A stretch of DNA of 64,000 nt from Elusimicrobiota bacterium (lineage in GTDB: Bacteria; Elusimicrobiota; Elusimicrobia; UBA1565), in contig DMEZ01000055.1 of the NCBI GenBank assembly GCA_003450735.1, positions 121,067-185,066 on the forward strand, written 5' to 3'. Under the pieces are notes generated by a model, which was not told the origin of the DNA, did not search any database, and saw only the letters and a program-made list of their open reading frames with translations. The number at the start of each line of letters is the position of its first letter. The stretch's first letter is position 1. Below are positions 32,743 through 41,728 of this stretch, piece by piece. The position numbers were made by a program, and so were the translations under genes.

Positions 32743-34179
32743 ATGCCCAACAAGACCGCCGCCAAGAAGAGCCTGTCCTACGAGCGCAAGAACGGCTACG
32801 AGCGCATCTCCGCCGCCGACCTCAAGAAGCTGGAGGAGGTCTGCCGGGACTACATGGCCTTCCTGGGCGCGAGCAAGACGGAAAGGGAAGCCCACGACGA
32901 GGGCGTGAAGCTCCTCCTGGCGGCCGGCTTCAAGGATCTCGACGAGCTCATCGCGGGCGGCGCGTCCCTCAAGCCGGGCGACAGGATCTTCAAGAGCTGG
33001 TGCGGCAAGACCCTGCTCGCGGCGCTCATCGGGAAGAAGCCCCTGGAGCGGGGCCTGCACATCGTGGGCGGGCACACGGACTCCCCGCGGCTCGACGTCA
33101 AGCAGAACCCCCTCTACGAGGACGGCGACATGGCCCTCCTCGACACGCACTACTACGGCGGCATCAAGAAGTACCAGTGGACGGCCCTGCCCCTCGCCCT
33201 CCACGGCGTCTTCGTCAAGAAGGACGGGACGAAGGTCGTCGTGAAGGTGGGCGAGGACCCCGGCGACCCCGTGTTCTTCATCTCCGACCTCCTGCCCCAC
33301 ATGGCGGGCGACCAGATGAAGAAGAGCCTGGCCGAGGGGATCGCCGGCGAGGGCCTCGACGTCGTCGTGGGCTCGGCGCCCTGCAAGGACAAGAAGCACA
33401 AGGAGAAGATCAAGTACCGCGTCCTCGAGCTCCTCAAGGAGCGCTTCGGCGTCAGCGAGGAGGACTTCCTCTCGGCCGAGCTCGAGTTCGTCCCGGCGGG
33501 CCTGCCCCGAGAGGTGGGCTTCGACCGTTCGATGATCCTGGGCTACGGGCACGACGACCGGGTCTGCTCCTACACGGCCCTGCGCGCCCTCCTCGACCTC
33601 CAGAAGACCCCCGAGCACACGGCCATGGTGCTCCTCTGCGACAAGGAGGAGATCGGCTCCTACGGCTCGACCGGGATGGAGTCCAACTTCTTCGAGAACA
33701 TCCTCGCCGAGATCCTCGCCCTGGCCCACGGCAAGCACGACGGCCTGACTTTGCGCCGGGCGATGTCGGCCTCGCGCATGATCTCGGCCGACGTGAACTC
33801 GCTCTACGACCCGCTCTACCCCTCCATCATGGAGAAGAAGAACGCCTCCTTCATCAACCAGGGCACCTCCCTCTCCAAGTACGGCGGGGCGCGCGGCAAG
33901 TCGGGCTCGAGCGACGCGAACGCCGAATTCGTGGCCGACATACGCCGGGTCTTCGACAAGGCCGGCGTGCTCTGGCAGACGGGCGAGCTGGGCAAGGTGG
34001 ACCAGGGCGGCGGCGGCACCATCGCCCTCTGCATGGCCCGCTACGGGATGGACGTGGTGGACTGCGGCGTGGGCGTCATCTCCATGCACTCCCCCTGGGA
34101 GATGGCGGGCAAGCTCGACATCTTCATGACCTACAAGGGCCTCAAGGCCTTCCTGCAGGACGACCGCAAGGCGGGCTAG
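32743..34179 (+). CDS. Aspartyl aminopeptidase (M18 family)
   Basis: 478 residues, normal M18 length. Metal-site motifs: GGHTDSPRLDVK, GYGHDDRVC, CDKEEIGSYGSTGM, and the C-terminal SMHSPWEMAGKLD. It is a cytoplasmic dinuclear zinc exopeptidase removing N-terminal acidic or neutral residues. It is followed 3 bp later by the asparaginase-like gene, so the two form an operon for peptide and amino-acid use. Confidence 0.93.
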   Translation: MPNKTAAKKSLSYERKNGYERISAADLKKLEEVCRDYMAFLGASKTEREAHDEGVKLLLAAGFKDLDELIAGGASLKPGDRIFKSWCGKTLLAALIGKKPLERGLHIVGGHTDSPRLDVKQNPLYEDGDMALLDTHYYGGIKKYQWTALPLALHGVFVKKDGTKVVVKVGEDPGDPVFFISDLLPHMAGDQMKKSLAEGIAGEGLDVVVGSAPCKDKKHKEKIKYRVLELLKERFGVSEEDFLSAELEFVPAGLPREVGFDRSMILGYGHDDRVCSYTALRALLDLQKTPEHTAMVLLCDKEEIGSYGSTGMESNFFENILAEILALAHGKHDGLTLRRAMSASRMISADVNSLYDPLYPSIMEKKNASFINQGTSLSKYGGARGKSGSSDANAEFVADIRRVFDKAGVLWQTGELGKVDQGGGGTIALCMARYGMDVVDCGVGVISMHSPWEMAGKLDIFMTYKGLKAFLQDDRKAG

Positions 34180-34182
34180 CGC

Positions 34183-34671
34183 ATGCGCATCGAGATCCTC
34201 GTCACCGGCGGAACCTTCGACAAGGAGTACGACGAGCTCACGGGGCGGCTCTTCTTCCGCGAGAGCCACTTAGGCGAGATGCTCCGCCTGGGGCGCTGCC
34301 GGCTGGACGTGCGGGTGCGCACCCTGATGATGATCGACAGCCTCCTCATGAAGCCCTCCCACCGCCGGCGCATCCTGGCCGCCTGCCGCAAGTCGAAGGC
34401 CGACCGCATCGTCGTCGCCCACGGCACCGACACGATGACCGAGACCGCGAAGGTCCTGGGCCGCGCCATCGAGGAGAAGACGGTCGTCCTCACCGGGGCG
34501 ATGGTGCCCTACAAGTTCGGCTCCTCCGACGGGATGTTCAACCTGGGCTCGGCGCTCTCCTTCGCCCAGAGCCTGCCCCCCGGGGTGTACATCGCCATGA
34601 ACGGCCGCTGCTTCCCCTGGAGCAACGTGCGCAAGAACCGGGACAAGGGGGAGTTCGAGGCGCTCAAGTGA
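34183..34671 (+). CDS. Half-length asparaginase-like protein
   Basis: 162 residues, matching only the N-terminal domain of L-asparaginases (usually about 330). Both threonine motifs are present: TGGTFDKEY (nucleophile region) and VAHGTDTMTETA; the sequence AMVPYKFGSSDGMFNLGSAL also fits. Full-length asparaginases complete the site with the C-terminal domain, so this small form must oligomerise differently or be inactive. Stop and next start overlap (GTGA). Confidence 0.82.
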   Translation: MRIEILVTGGTFDKEYDELTGRLFFRESHLGEMLRLGRCRLDVRVRTLMMIDSLLMKPSHRRRILAACRKSKADRIVVAHGTDTMTETAKVLGRAIEEKTVVLTGAMVPYKFGSSDGMFNLGSALSFAQSLPPGVYIAMNGRCFPWSNVRKNRDKGEFEALK

Positions 34672-35216
34672 AGGCCCTCCTGGCCTGCCTCCTGCTGGCC
34701 TCGGCCTCCTGGGCCGCCCACGCCCCGCCCCAGCAGAAGAAGCTGCCCAAGTGGGCCCAGCAGCTCTATCAGAAGAAGCTCAGCAGCCGCTACGAATTGG
34801 CCTGCCTGCCCCAGTTCCGCCCCTGCGTGCTGGAGGCCGACTTCGAGGGCGACGGCCGGCAAGACGCGGCGACGATGGTGCGCAAGAGGACCACGGGCGC
34901 CCTGGGCGTCGCGGTGTTCCTCTCCTCGGGCGCCTGGCACCTGCTGGGCGCGGGCACGGACGCCGGCGGCGGAGGGGATTGGGCCTGGGTCGACCAGTGG
35001 AAGATCTTCAAGAAGGGGCCGGTCAAGCAGGGACCGGAGGGGCTCAAACCGCCGGTCTTATCCTCGGACGCCATCCTGTTCGAGAAGCGCAAGGGCCAGG
35101 CCGGGCTGGTCTACTGCGACTCGAAGAATTGCTCCTGGTATCAGTTGAAGGAAGAGCCCAAGCCGAAGGAAGAGCCAAAGCCTCAGGCCGAGACGACACC
35201 GAAAGACAAGCCTTAG
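34668..35216 (+). CDS. Hypothetical exported protein
   Basis: 182 residues, GTG start overlapping the preceding stop. A signal peptide (MKALLACLLLASASWAAHA) is followed by a domain with CLPQFRPCVLEADFEGDGRQDAATMV, an FG-GAP-like acidic loop, then Cys-containing VYCDSKNCSWYQL and a Lys/Pro/Glu tail. Two Cys pairs may form disulfides. No family recognised. Probably the last gene of the aminopeptidase operon. Confidence 0.68.
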   Translation: MKALLACLLLASASWAAHAPPQQKKLPKWAQQLYQKKLSSRYELACLPQFRPCVLEADFEGDGRQDAATMVRKRTTGALGVAVFLSSGAWHLLGAGTDAGGGGDWAWVDQWKIFKKGPVKQGPEGLKPPVLSSDAILFEKRKGQAGLVYCDSKNCSWYQLKEEPKPKEEPKPQAETTPKDKP

Positions 35217-35377
35217 GCAAACAACGTCGGAGTTTTTGGCGAGGTCCCCTTTCAAAGACCTTGCTCAGGCACGCCGCCCAAGAGCTCACGCATCCCCGGA
35301 CCCGTTCACGTGCTTTCGCGACCGCTTTAATTTAGACTGGACAGGACAGGGCCATCGGCAGGCGGATCAGCACGGAA

Positions 35378-36310
35378 GTGCTCCAAGGCCGGCGCGCGGC
35401 CTACGGCGAACGCGTCTTGGAGGAATTGTCGGACAAACTGACCAGCGAATTCGGACGAGGCTTCACCAAGCCCGCGCTCGTCCGCATGGCCCAGTTTGCG
35501 ACAAAGTTCGCCAAGCAGGAGATTGTTGCGACACTGTCGCAACAATTGGGCTGGAGCCATTTCGTGGAGCTCATTCCACTGGATGACCGGCTGAGGCTGG
35601 ATTTCTACGCCGAGATGTGCCGGCTGGAACGCTGGAGCGTCCGGACCTTAAGGATGAAGATCGGAAGCATGCTGTATGAAAGAACGGCCCTATCCAAGAA
35701 GCCCGAAAAGCTGGCCGAATTGGAGCTCAAAGGACTCCGCGAAGCCGACAAGCTCACACCAGACATGGTCTTCCGCGACCCCTACCTGCTGGACTTCCTC
35801 GACCTGCATGGGAACTACCAGGAAACGGATCTCGAGGCGGCCATCCTGCGCGAGATGGAAGCCTTCATCCTGGAACTCGGCGTCGGCTTCTCATTCGTGG
35901 CCCGCCAGAAACGCATGCAGATCGGCGATCGCGACCATTATCTCGACCTGCTCTTCTATCACAGGAAATTGAAGCGGTTGGTCGCCATCGAGTTGAAGCT
36001 CGAGAGATTCAAGGCCGAATTCAAAGGTCAGATGGAACTCTATCTCCGCTGGCTGGAGGCGCATGAGCGACAACCCGGAGAGGCGGCTCCCATCGGCTTG
36101 ATCCTGTGCGCCGGCAAGAACCAGGAAGAGGTCTCTCTTCTTCGACTCGACCGATGCGGCATCCGGGTGGCCGAATACATGACGGAACTCCCCCGGTTAG
36201 ACCTGCTCAAGGCCAGGCTGCATCGGGCGATCATGTCCACCCGCGCAAGGCTGGACGACCTTCCTCGAACATCCAGGCTCTCCGGGCCCAAGCACTTCCA
36301 AGCCCCCTAA
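35378..36310 (+). pseudogene. 5'-truncated DUF1016 (YhcG-type) PD-(D/E)XK nuclease
   Basis: 310 residues from a GTG. DUF1016 blocks are clear: AYGERVLEELSDKLTSEFGRGF, VRTLRMKIGSMLYERTALS, FLDLHGNYQETDLEAAILREMEAFILELG, and the nuclease motif HYLDLLFYHRKLKRLVAIELK. Family members normally begin ~40 residues earlier (a Tyr/Trp-rich helix ending IGRRI). Here the upstream frame reads IGRRISTEVLQGRRAAYG but meets a stop (35333-35335), so the N-terminal helix is missing. It may still be expressed from the GTG, or be decaying. The sequence is visibly less GC-rich than its neighbours, suggesting transfer. Confidence 0.72.
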
Positions 36311-36317
36311 CGGAGGT

Positions 36318-36477
36318 GCCTGGTGCTTCACCTTTACACCTCTGGTGGGATAGAGCGAGCGGACATCCCCGGGCGTCGCGAACGCGGTACTCCATGCCCG
36401 CAAGTACGTTCCAGACCGCAAGAGAGTTCCCTCGGCAAGGGAACTTTTTAGGGCCCACATACGTACTTGTGGGTATG
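36318..36477. repeat. Intergenic palindromes including dispersed element copy 2 (paired arms)
   Basis: The first part has nested GGTG/CACC repeats (GGTGCCTGGTGCTTCACC). The second (36392-36477) is an imperfect ~80-bp palindrome: left arm CCATGCCCGCAAGTACGT...AGTTCCCT, right arm AAGGGAACTTTTTAGGGCCC then ACATACGTACTTGTGGGTATGG. The right arm is the dispersed element also seen at 5808 and 61477. Here both orientations are present, so a long hairpin is possible. The ATG of the right arm starts the ORF6N gene. Confidence 0.75.
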
Positions 36478-36936
36478 GAAAACCCCGACCTGCGCCTTGC
36501 CGAAGAAGCTCGCCGCCGCCTCTACCGCATCCGCGGCCATGAAGTCCTGCTGGACGCGGACGCCTCCCTGCTCTACGGGATCGACGGCCGGAACCTGCAG
36601 GAGCTGCTCGACCGCCTCCTGGAGGACCTCCCGGACGGGCTCATCTTCCAATTGAGCCCCACCGAAGCCGAGGACCTCCGCCTGAAGTCCGGGCGCCTGC
36701 TGCCCTGCGCCCTGACCGAACGCGGAGTGGCGATGCTGGCAGGTCTGCTGAGGAGCGAAAAGGCCCTGAAGGTGAGCTTGGCCCTGCTTTACGCCTTCTC
36801 CCGTAGCGGCCAAGCTCAGGAGAGGCGCTTCCTCACCCAGGACGACCTGGCTTCGTCCGTGACCGCGGTCGCGAGTTCCTCGGCAGAGCGGTCGTCCAGC
36901 GCGAGGGCCCTAGCCCCCTGCGGGCCGCAGGCGTAG
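36475..36936 (+). CDS. ORF6N-domain protein
   Basis: 153 residues. The ORF6N domain (KilA-N related, phage and mobile-element DNA-binding) is recognisable: RIRGHEVLLDADASLLYGIDGRNL, LPDGLIFQLSPTEAEDL, LLPCALTERGVAMLAGLLRSEKALKVSLALLYAF. The ATG is inside the dispersed element. The last ~40 residues are Ser/Ala-rich and read antisense to the next gene, suggesting the 3' end was replaced after insertion. Confidence 0.75.
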   Translation: MENPDLRLAEEARRRLYRIRGHEVLLDADASLLYGIDGRNLQELLDRLLEDLPDGLIFQLSPTEAEDLRLKSGRLLPCALTERGVAMLAGLLRSEKALKVSLALLYAFSRSGQAQERRFLTQDDLASSVTAVASSSAERSSSARALAPCGPQA

Positions 36937-37130
36937 AGCCGCCAGGCGCCGCAGAGGGAGCAATGCTCCAGGTCGCAGTCGGCGTCGTCGACATGGAGAG
37001 TCGGCACGGCCTTGCGCCAGGAATGGCCGCAGACGCGGGGACGCTTGGGCCCCAAGCTCCGGCGCAGGCTCCTAGCGACTACCAGACCCAGGCCCGCGGC
37101 CAGGGCGATGACGACCGCCGTCCAGGTCAT
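36816..37130 (-). CDS. Small membrane-anchored Cys-rich protein
   Basis: 104 residues. An N-terminal TM helix (TAVVIALAAGLGLVVA) is followed by a basic stretch and a possible zinc site (VCGHSWRKAVPTLHVDDADCDLEHCSLCGAWRLYACG). No family recognised. Its 3' end overlaps the ORF6N reading frame by about 120 bp in the opposite direction; codon use alone does not decide which end is real. Confidence 0.55.
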   Translation of the reverse strand: MTWTAVVIALAAGLGLVVARSLRRSLGPKRPRVCGHSWRKAVPTLHVDDADCDLEHCSLCGAWRLYACGPQGARALALDDRSAEELATAVTDEARSSWVRKRLS

Positions 37131-37151
37131 GCCCCCATCCTACCAAAGAAG

Positions 37152-37178
37152 CCGCCCCTTCCTGGAGGGAAGGGGCGG
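37152..37178. terminator. Intrinsic terminator after ptb
   Basis: An 11-bp stem CCGCCCCTTCC / GGAAGGGGCGG with a 5-nt loop. On the minus strand it is followed by CTTCTTTGG, and lies just past the ptb stop. Confidence 0.8.
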
Positions 37179-37192
37179 TCTCTAGTGACGGC

Positions 37193-38119
37193 TTACGCCG
37201 CGACCTTCTGTCCCTTGAGCAGCGAGGCCAGGGCGATGGAGTGCGCCTTGGTCTGCGGCGGGTCGGTACGCGAGGGCAGGATGACCGGCACCTTCGCCCC
37301 GGCCACCAGCGCCGCCGACTTCATCCCGGCCGCGAAGAAGGTGATGCTCTTGTAGGTCGGGTTGGCGGAGTTGAGGTCCGGCAGGACGATGGCGTCCACG
37401 TCGCCGGGGACCACGCCGCCCTTGATGCCCTTCTCGTCGGCCAGCTTGCGCGAGAAGGTGATGTAGATGTCGTAGGGGCCCTCGACGACGCAGTTCTGCA
37501 GGCGCCCGTCCTGGCTCATCTTCACGAGCTCGGCGGCGTCGACCGTGCTCTGGATCTTCGGGTTCACCTTCTCGACCGGGCAGACCATCGAGACCTTCGG
37601 CTTCTCGACGCCCATCTGGCGCAGGAGGTTGACCGTGTTCTGGACGATCTTGCGCTTGTGCTCCAAGTCGGGCGCGATGAGGATGGCGGCGTCGGCCAGC
37701 GCGAAGAGTTTGGGGTAGTGCGCGGTCTCGAAGAGCACGAAGTGGCTCAGCGTCGTCCCGGGCTCGACCATGCCGGCGTCCTTGTTCAGGATGGCCTTCA
37801 GGTAGAGGCTCGAGTCCACCAGGCCCTTCACCAGGAAGTCGCCCTTCCCTTCCTTCACAAGCTGGACGGCCAGCCGGCACATCTCGGCCATATCCTTGCA
37901 GTCCTTCAGCTCGAACTTGTCGAGCTTGAGGCCGACCTTGGCCGCCATATCCCTGATCATCGCCGTGTCGCCGATGAAGACGCCGCCCGAGAGCAGGCCG
38001 TTGTCGTCGGCGATCTTGCACGCCTCGAGCGCCTCGGGGTTGTTGGCCCCCGGCACCACGATGCGGTTGGACTTGCCCCGCACCATGTTCATCAAATCGT
38101 CGAAACCCTTGAATTTCAT
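37193..38119 (-). CDS. ptb: Phosphate butyryltransferase
   Basis: 308 residues, the normal Ptb length. It transfers butyryl (or acetyl/branched acyl) from CoA to phosphate. Recognised by VPGANNPEALEACKIA, FLVKGLVDSSLYLKAIL, HFVLFETAHYPKLFALADAAILIAPDLEHK, VEGPYDIYITFSRKLADEKG and the C-terminal PSRTDPPQTKAHSIALA. It follows the butyrate kinase gene by 44 bp, giving the usual pair for butyryl-CoA to butyrate plus ATP. Confidence 0.92.
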   Translation of the reverse strand: MKFKGFDDLMNMVRGKSNRIVVPGANNPEALEACKIADDNGLLSGGVFIGDTAMIRDMAAKVGLKLDKFELKDCKDMAEMCRLAVQLVKEGKGDFLVKGLVDSSLYLKAILNKDAGMVEPGTTLSHFVLFETAHYPKLFALADAAILIAPDLEHKRKIVQNTVNLLRQMGVEKPKVSMVCPVEKVNPKIQSTVDAAELVKMSQDGRLQNCVVEGPYDIYITFSRKLADEKGIKGGVVPGDVDAIVLPDLNSANPTYKSITFFAAGMKSAALVAGAKVPVILPSRTDPPQTKAHSIALASLLKGQKVAA

Positions 38120-38163
38120 TATGCGTTCCTCCCCATGAGGTCCATTTGCACCGTTCTTGCCAA

Positions 38164-39282
38164 TCAGTAGCCGCGGATCGAGGCGGGGTCCCGCAGGGCG
38201 CGGACCGCCGCGTCGCGCAGGGCCCGCATCTCGTCGCCGCCCGGGAACTTCAGGATGGGGGCGATCCAGCGCACCCGCTCCTCGATGGCGGGGACGAGGA
38301 GGTCCTCATCGTAGACGATGCCGCCCGTCAGGACGATCGCGTCCACCTTCCCCTGGAGGACGGCGGCCATCGCCCCGATCTCCTTGGCGATCTGGTAGGC
38401 CATCGCGAGCAGGCACTCCTTGGCGCCCTCCGGGGTGACCTTGCGGGGGTCGAGGTGGGAGCTCTCGGGGAAGGACTCTCCCGCGATGTACTTCTTGAGG
38501 GCCACGATGTCGGAGGTGCCCGTGTAGGCCACGAGCCCGCCCCGGCCCTTGAGCTTCAGCTTGATGTCGTCGTGGGTGTAGCTGCCCGAGAAGCACATCT
38601 TCGCCAGCCCGCCCGAAGGCACGCCGCCGCTGCGCTGGGGGGTGAAGGGCCCCTCCCCGTCGAGGGCGTTGTTGACGTCGATGACGCGGCCCAGGCAGTG
38701 GGCGCCGACCGAGACGCCGCCGCCGCCGTGCAGGATGATGAGGCGGCAGTCCTCGTAGCGCTTCTCGAGCTTCTCGGCCGCCAGACGGCCCACGCGCTTC
38801 TGGTTGAGGGCGTGGAAGATGGAGATGCGGGGATTCTCCGGCATGCCGGAGTAGCGGGCGATCGGGTCCATCTCGTCGACCACGACGGGGTCGGCGATGA
38901 AGGCCGGCGCCTTGGCGAGCGCGGCGATCTCGTAGGCGATGAGGCCGCCGAGGTTCGAGGGGTGGTCGCCCAGTACGCCCACGCGCAGGTCGCCGAGCAG
39001 GCGGTCGTCCACGCGGTAGGTGCCGCTCGGGATGGGCCGGATGAGGCCGCCGCGGCCGATGGCCGCGTCGAGGCCCGCGGGATCGATGCCGTGCTCCTTG
39101 AGCGCCTTGAGCACGACGTCCTTGCGGAACTGGAACTGGGCCGTCACCTTCTGCCGCTCGAAAGGCTTCAGCTCGCCGGGCCCGTAGCGGACGACGGTAT
39201 GGAACACCTGCTCCTCGCCGCAGAAGAAGGCGATCTCATCGGAGGTCGAACCGGGGTTGACGACGAGCACTTTGTGCGTCAT
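38164..39282 (-). CDS. buk: Butyrate kinase
   Basis: 372 residues of the ASKHA acetate/butyrate kinase family: VVNPGSTSDEIAFF, GRGGLIRPIPSGTY, SNLGGLIAYEIA, DPVVVDEMDPIARYSGMP, LNQKRVGRLAAEKL, LHGGGGVSVGAH, GGVPSGGLAKMCFSG, VLTGGIVYDEDLL. In the N-terminal phosphate loop the usual Lys (STSTK in most butyrate kinases) is Glu16 (STSDE), a notable change. It precedes ptb in the same operon. A TATACT hexamer lies 12 bp before the ATG. Confidence 0.92.
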   Translation of the reverse strand: MTHKVLVVNPGSTSDEIAFFCGEEQVFHTVVRYGPGELKPFERQKVTAQFQFRKDVVLKALKEHGIDPAGLDAAIGRGGLIRPIPSGTYRVDDRLLGDLRVGVLGDHPSNLGGLIAYEIAALAKAPAFIADPVVVDEMDPIARYSGMPENPRISIFHALNQKRVGRLAAEKLEKRYEDCRLIILHGGGGVSVGAHCLGRVIDVNNALDGEGPFTPQRSGGVPSGGLAKMCFSGSYTHDDIKLKLKGRGGLVAYTGTSDIVALKKYIAGESFPESSHLDPRKVTPEGAKECLLAMAYQIAKEIGAMAAVLQGKVDAIVLTGGIVYDEDLLVPAIEERVRWIAPILKFPGGDEMRALRDAAVRALRDPASIRGY

Positions 39283-39350
39283 CGGGGTGCGGGGAGTATA
39301 TCATGATTAGGCTCGGCTTTTGTATTCTAGTGGGATAGAGGAGGCCGACC

Positions 39351-39887
39351 ATGCAGGACTACACCATCGACCGGGCGCTTCATCTCCTGAGCCAGAACCC
39401 CACTCCCGTGCTGGCCTGGCTCTTCGCCCTGCCCCTGGCCACCCTGCTCCTCGGCCCGCTCTTCAAGAAGGCCTCTCCCCGAAGCGCCGCGCTCTTCGCG
39501 ACGGTCCCCACGCACCTGGCCGTCCTGCAGGGCGTCTCGCTGCTGCTCGTCCTGGCCTACTCCACTCTCATCCTGCGCAAGAGCCTCCTGGCTCTGAACG
39601 TGGTGGTCTATTACCTGCCCCTGGTCAGCTCCGCGGCGACGCTGGCCTTCTCCTCGAAGGCCGCCTCTTTCGACGAACAGCCAGGCTTCAACCGCCTCTG
39701 GGACCTGAGCGCCATGGCCGGCGTGGCCTTCGCCCTCCTCTTCATCCTGGACCGGATGAACTTCTTCGCCGGAGTCGCCGTGATCGTGCCCTTCACCGCC
39801 CTCGCCGGGGTGTTCGTGGGCCTCAACGCCCTGTTCGGGCGCATCAGCCGGCGCGGTGAGAGCGCCGGCGGGGACCCCCGCCCTTGA
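39351..39887 (+). CDS. Multi-pass membrane protein, unknown function
   Basis: 178 residues with four to five predicted TM helices (WLFALPLATLLLGPLF, THLAVLQGVSLLLVLAY, LLALNVVVYYLPLVSS, AMAGVAFALLFILD, VAVIVPFTALAGVFVGLNALFG). No family recognised. GGAGG lies 7 bp before the ATG. It is divergent from buk and immediately precedes ackA. Confidence 0.75.
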   Translation: MQDYTIDRALHLLSQNPTPVLAWLFALPLATLLLGPLFKKASPRSAALFATVPTHLAVLQGVSLLLVLAYSTLILRKSLLALNVVVYYLPLVSSAATLAFSSKAASFDEQPGFNRLWDLSAMAGVAFALLFILDRMNFFAGVAVIVPFTALAGVFVGLNALFGRISRRGESAGGDPRP

Positions 39888-39915
39888 GCGCGGATTTAAT
39901 ATAATCGGAGGCACT

Positions 39916-41166
39916 ATGAACGTCCTCGTCCTGAACTGCGGCTCCTCTTCCGTCAAATTCCAGGTCATCCAGACCGACGACGCCCTCATCGAGAAGGACT
40001 CGGACCTCTGTCTCGCCAAGGGCCTCATCGAGATGGCCGGCCCAAAGACCATGGTGACCTACCAGGCGACGGGCAAGCCCTCGTCCAAGGAGAACGTCCC
40101 CATCGCGGACTACCGCGCCGCCATCGAGCACATCCTGGACTGGATCATCTCCCCCCAGGCCAGCCTCGAGGGCATCAAGTCCCACTCCGACATCCACGCG
40201 ATCGGCCACCGCGTCGTGCACGGCGGCGAGAAGTTCCAGGACTCGACCCTCATCGACGACAAGGTGCTCGCCGCGGTCGAGGAGTTCATCGACCTGGCCC
40301 CGCTCCACAACCCGCCCAACCTCAAGGGCATCCGCGCGGCCATGGACGTCGTCGGGCCCTCCGTGCCCAACGTCGCGGTCTTCGACACCGCCTTCCACGC
40401 CACCATGCCGGAGACCTCCTATATCTACGGCTTGCCCTACGAGTACTACCTGCGCCACAAGATCCGGCGCTACGGCTTCCACGGCACCTCGCACCGCTAC
40501 GTGGCCTACCGCTACCAGAAGATGCTCGACATCCCCACCGACAAGGTGAACATCATCACCCTGCACCTGGGCAACGGCTGCTCGGCCTGCGCCATCAAGC
40601 GGGGCGTGTCCGTCAACACCTCCATGGGGTTCACCCCCCTCGAGGGCCTGCTGATGGGGACACGGACGGGGGACATGGATGCGAGCATCCTCGAGTACAT
40701 CGCTCACAAGGACAACATGTCCCTGCACGACCTCGACACCCTGTGCAACAAGAAGTCGGGCCTGCTCGGCATCTCGGGGTTCACCAACGACATGCGCGAG
40801 CTCCTCAAGCGCGAGGCCGAGACCCACGACAAGCGGGCGCGGCTGGCCATCGACATCTTCTGCACGCGCCTCAAGCGCTACATCGGCGGCTACCTCGCGG
40901 AGATGGGCGGGGCGGACGCGGTGATCTTCACGGGCGGCATCGGCGAGCGCTCCTCCGCCATCCGCAGGCGCGTCTGCCAGGGCCTCGAGTGCCTCGACCT
41001 GCTGCTCGACACCAGCGCCAACGACCACATCGGCGCCGGCGAGGAAGGGCTCATCACGCGCGAGGATTCCAAGCTCAAAGCCTACGTCATCCCCACCAAT
41101 GAAGAACTCCTCATCGCGAGGGACACCTACCGCGTCGTATCGGGACAGTCGGCGCAGGTCCGGTAG
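39916..41166 (+). CDS. ackA: Acetate kinase
   Basis: 416 residues. Acetyl phosphate plus ADP to acetate plus ATP. Conserved residues: N7, S10, S12 and K14 in VLNCGSSSVKFQV; GHRVVHGGEKF; FDTAFHATMP; RRYGFHGTSHRYV; HLGNGCSACAI; DTSMG-like NTSMGFTPLEGLLMGTRTGD; FTGGIGER. GGAGG precedes the ATG. No phosphotransacetylase is in this window; Ptb may serve. Confidence 0.96.
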   Translation: MNVLVLNCGSSSVKFQVIQTDDALIEKDSDLCLAKGLIEMAGPKTMVTYQATGKPSSKENVPIADYRAAIEHILDWIISPQASLEGIKSHSDIHAIGHRVVHGGEKFQDSTLIDDKVLAAVEEFIDLAPLHNPPNLKGIRAAMDVVGPSVPNVAVFDTAFHATMPETSYIYGLPYEYYLRHKIRRYGFHGTSHRYVAYRYQKMLDIPTDKVNIITLHLGNGCSACAIKRGVSVNTSMGFTPLEGLLMGTRTGDMDASILEYIAHKDNMSLHDLDTLCNKKSGLLGISGFTNDMRELLKREAETHDKRARLAIDIFCTRLKRYIGGYLAEMGGADAVIFTGGIGERSSAIRRRVCQGLECLDLLLDTSANDHIGAGEEGLITREDSKLKAYVIPTNEELLIARDTYRVVSGQSAQVR

Positions 41167-41728
41167 CTTCGCGGAGACCGTCCTCTTTCACAAGCCCTAC
41201 GGGGTGCTCTCCCAGTTCACCCCCCGGGACGCCCACCCGTCGCTGTCCGGCTACAGCCTCCCCAAGGGGCTCTACCCGGCGGGCCGGCTCGACCATGACA
41301 GCGAAGGCCTGCTTTTGCTGACCGCGGACGGGGCGCTCCACCACCGCCTCTGCGACCCGCGCTGGGGCCACCCGCGCACCTACCTCGCCCAGGTCGAGCG
41401 CGTCCCGCGCCCCGAGGCGCTCGCGCGCCTCGCCGCCGGGATCGAGCTCAAGGACGGACGCACCCGCCCCTGCCGGGCCCGCCTGCTCGCAAGCGAGCCG
41501 GACCTGCCGCCCCGCACCCCCCCCATCCGCTTCCGGAAGTCGGTTCCCACCGCCTGGCTCGAGCTCGTTCTGACCGAGGGCCGCAACCGCCAGGTGCGCC
41601 GGATGACGGCGGCCGTGGGGCACCCGACCCTGCGCCTGGTGCGTACGGCCATCGGGCGTCTTCGGCTGGAAGGGCTCGCCCCCGGAACCTGGCGCCCCCT
41701 CACCCCCAAGGAGGCCGCACGATTATGA
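41099..41728 (+). CDS. rluE: 23S rRNA pseudouridine synthase, RluE type
   Basis: 209 residues, RsuA/RluE family without an S4 domain. Catalytic motif AGRLDHDSEGLLLLT (Asp present), opening VLFHKPYGVLSQFTPRD, substrate motif LTEGRNRQVRRMTAAVGHPTLRLVR. The first ~25 residues are read in another frame over the end of ackA, so the true start may lie nearer the FHKPY block, but no other in-frame start codon is seen there. It overlaps the next gene as ATGA. Confidence 0.88.
   Translation: MKNSSSRGTPTASYRDSRRRSGSFAETVLFHKPYGVLSQFTPRDAHPSLSGYSLPKGLYPAGRLDHDSEGLLLLTADGALHHRLCDPRWGHPRTYLAQVERVPRPEALARLAAGIELKDGRTRPCRARLLASEPDLPPRTPPIRFRKSVPTAWLELVLTEGRNRQVRRMTAAVGHPTLRLVRTAIGRLRLEGLAPGTWRPLTPKEAARL

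Noticed and set aside
37193..38119. Calling this gene phosphate acetyltransferase
   Set aside because: Length, sequence blocks and pairing with butyrate kinase fit Ptb better, though acetyl-CoA could also be used.
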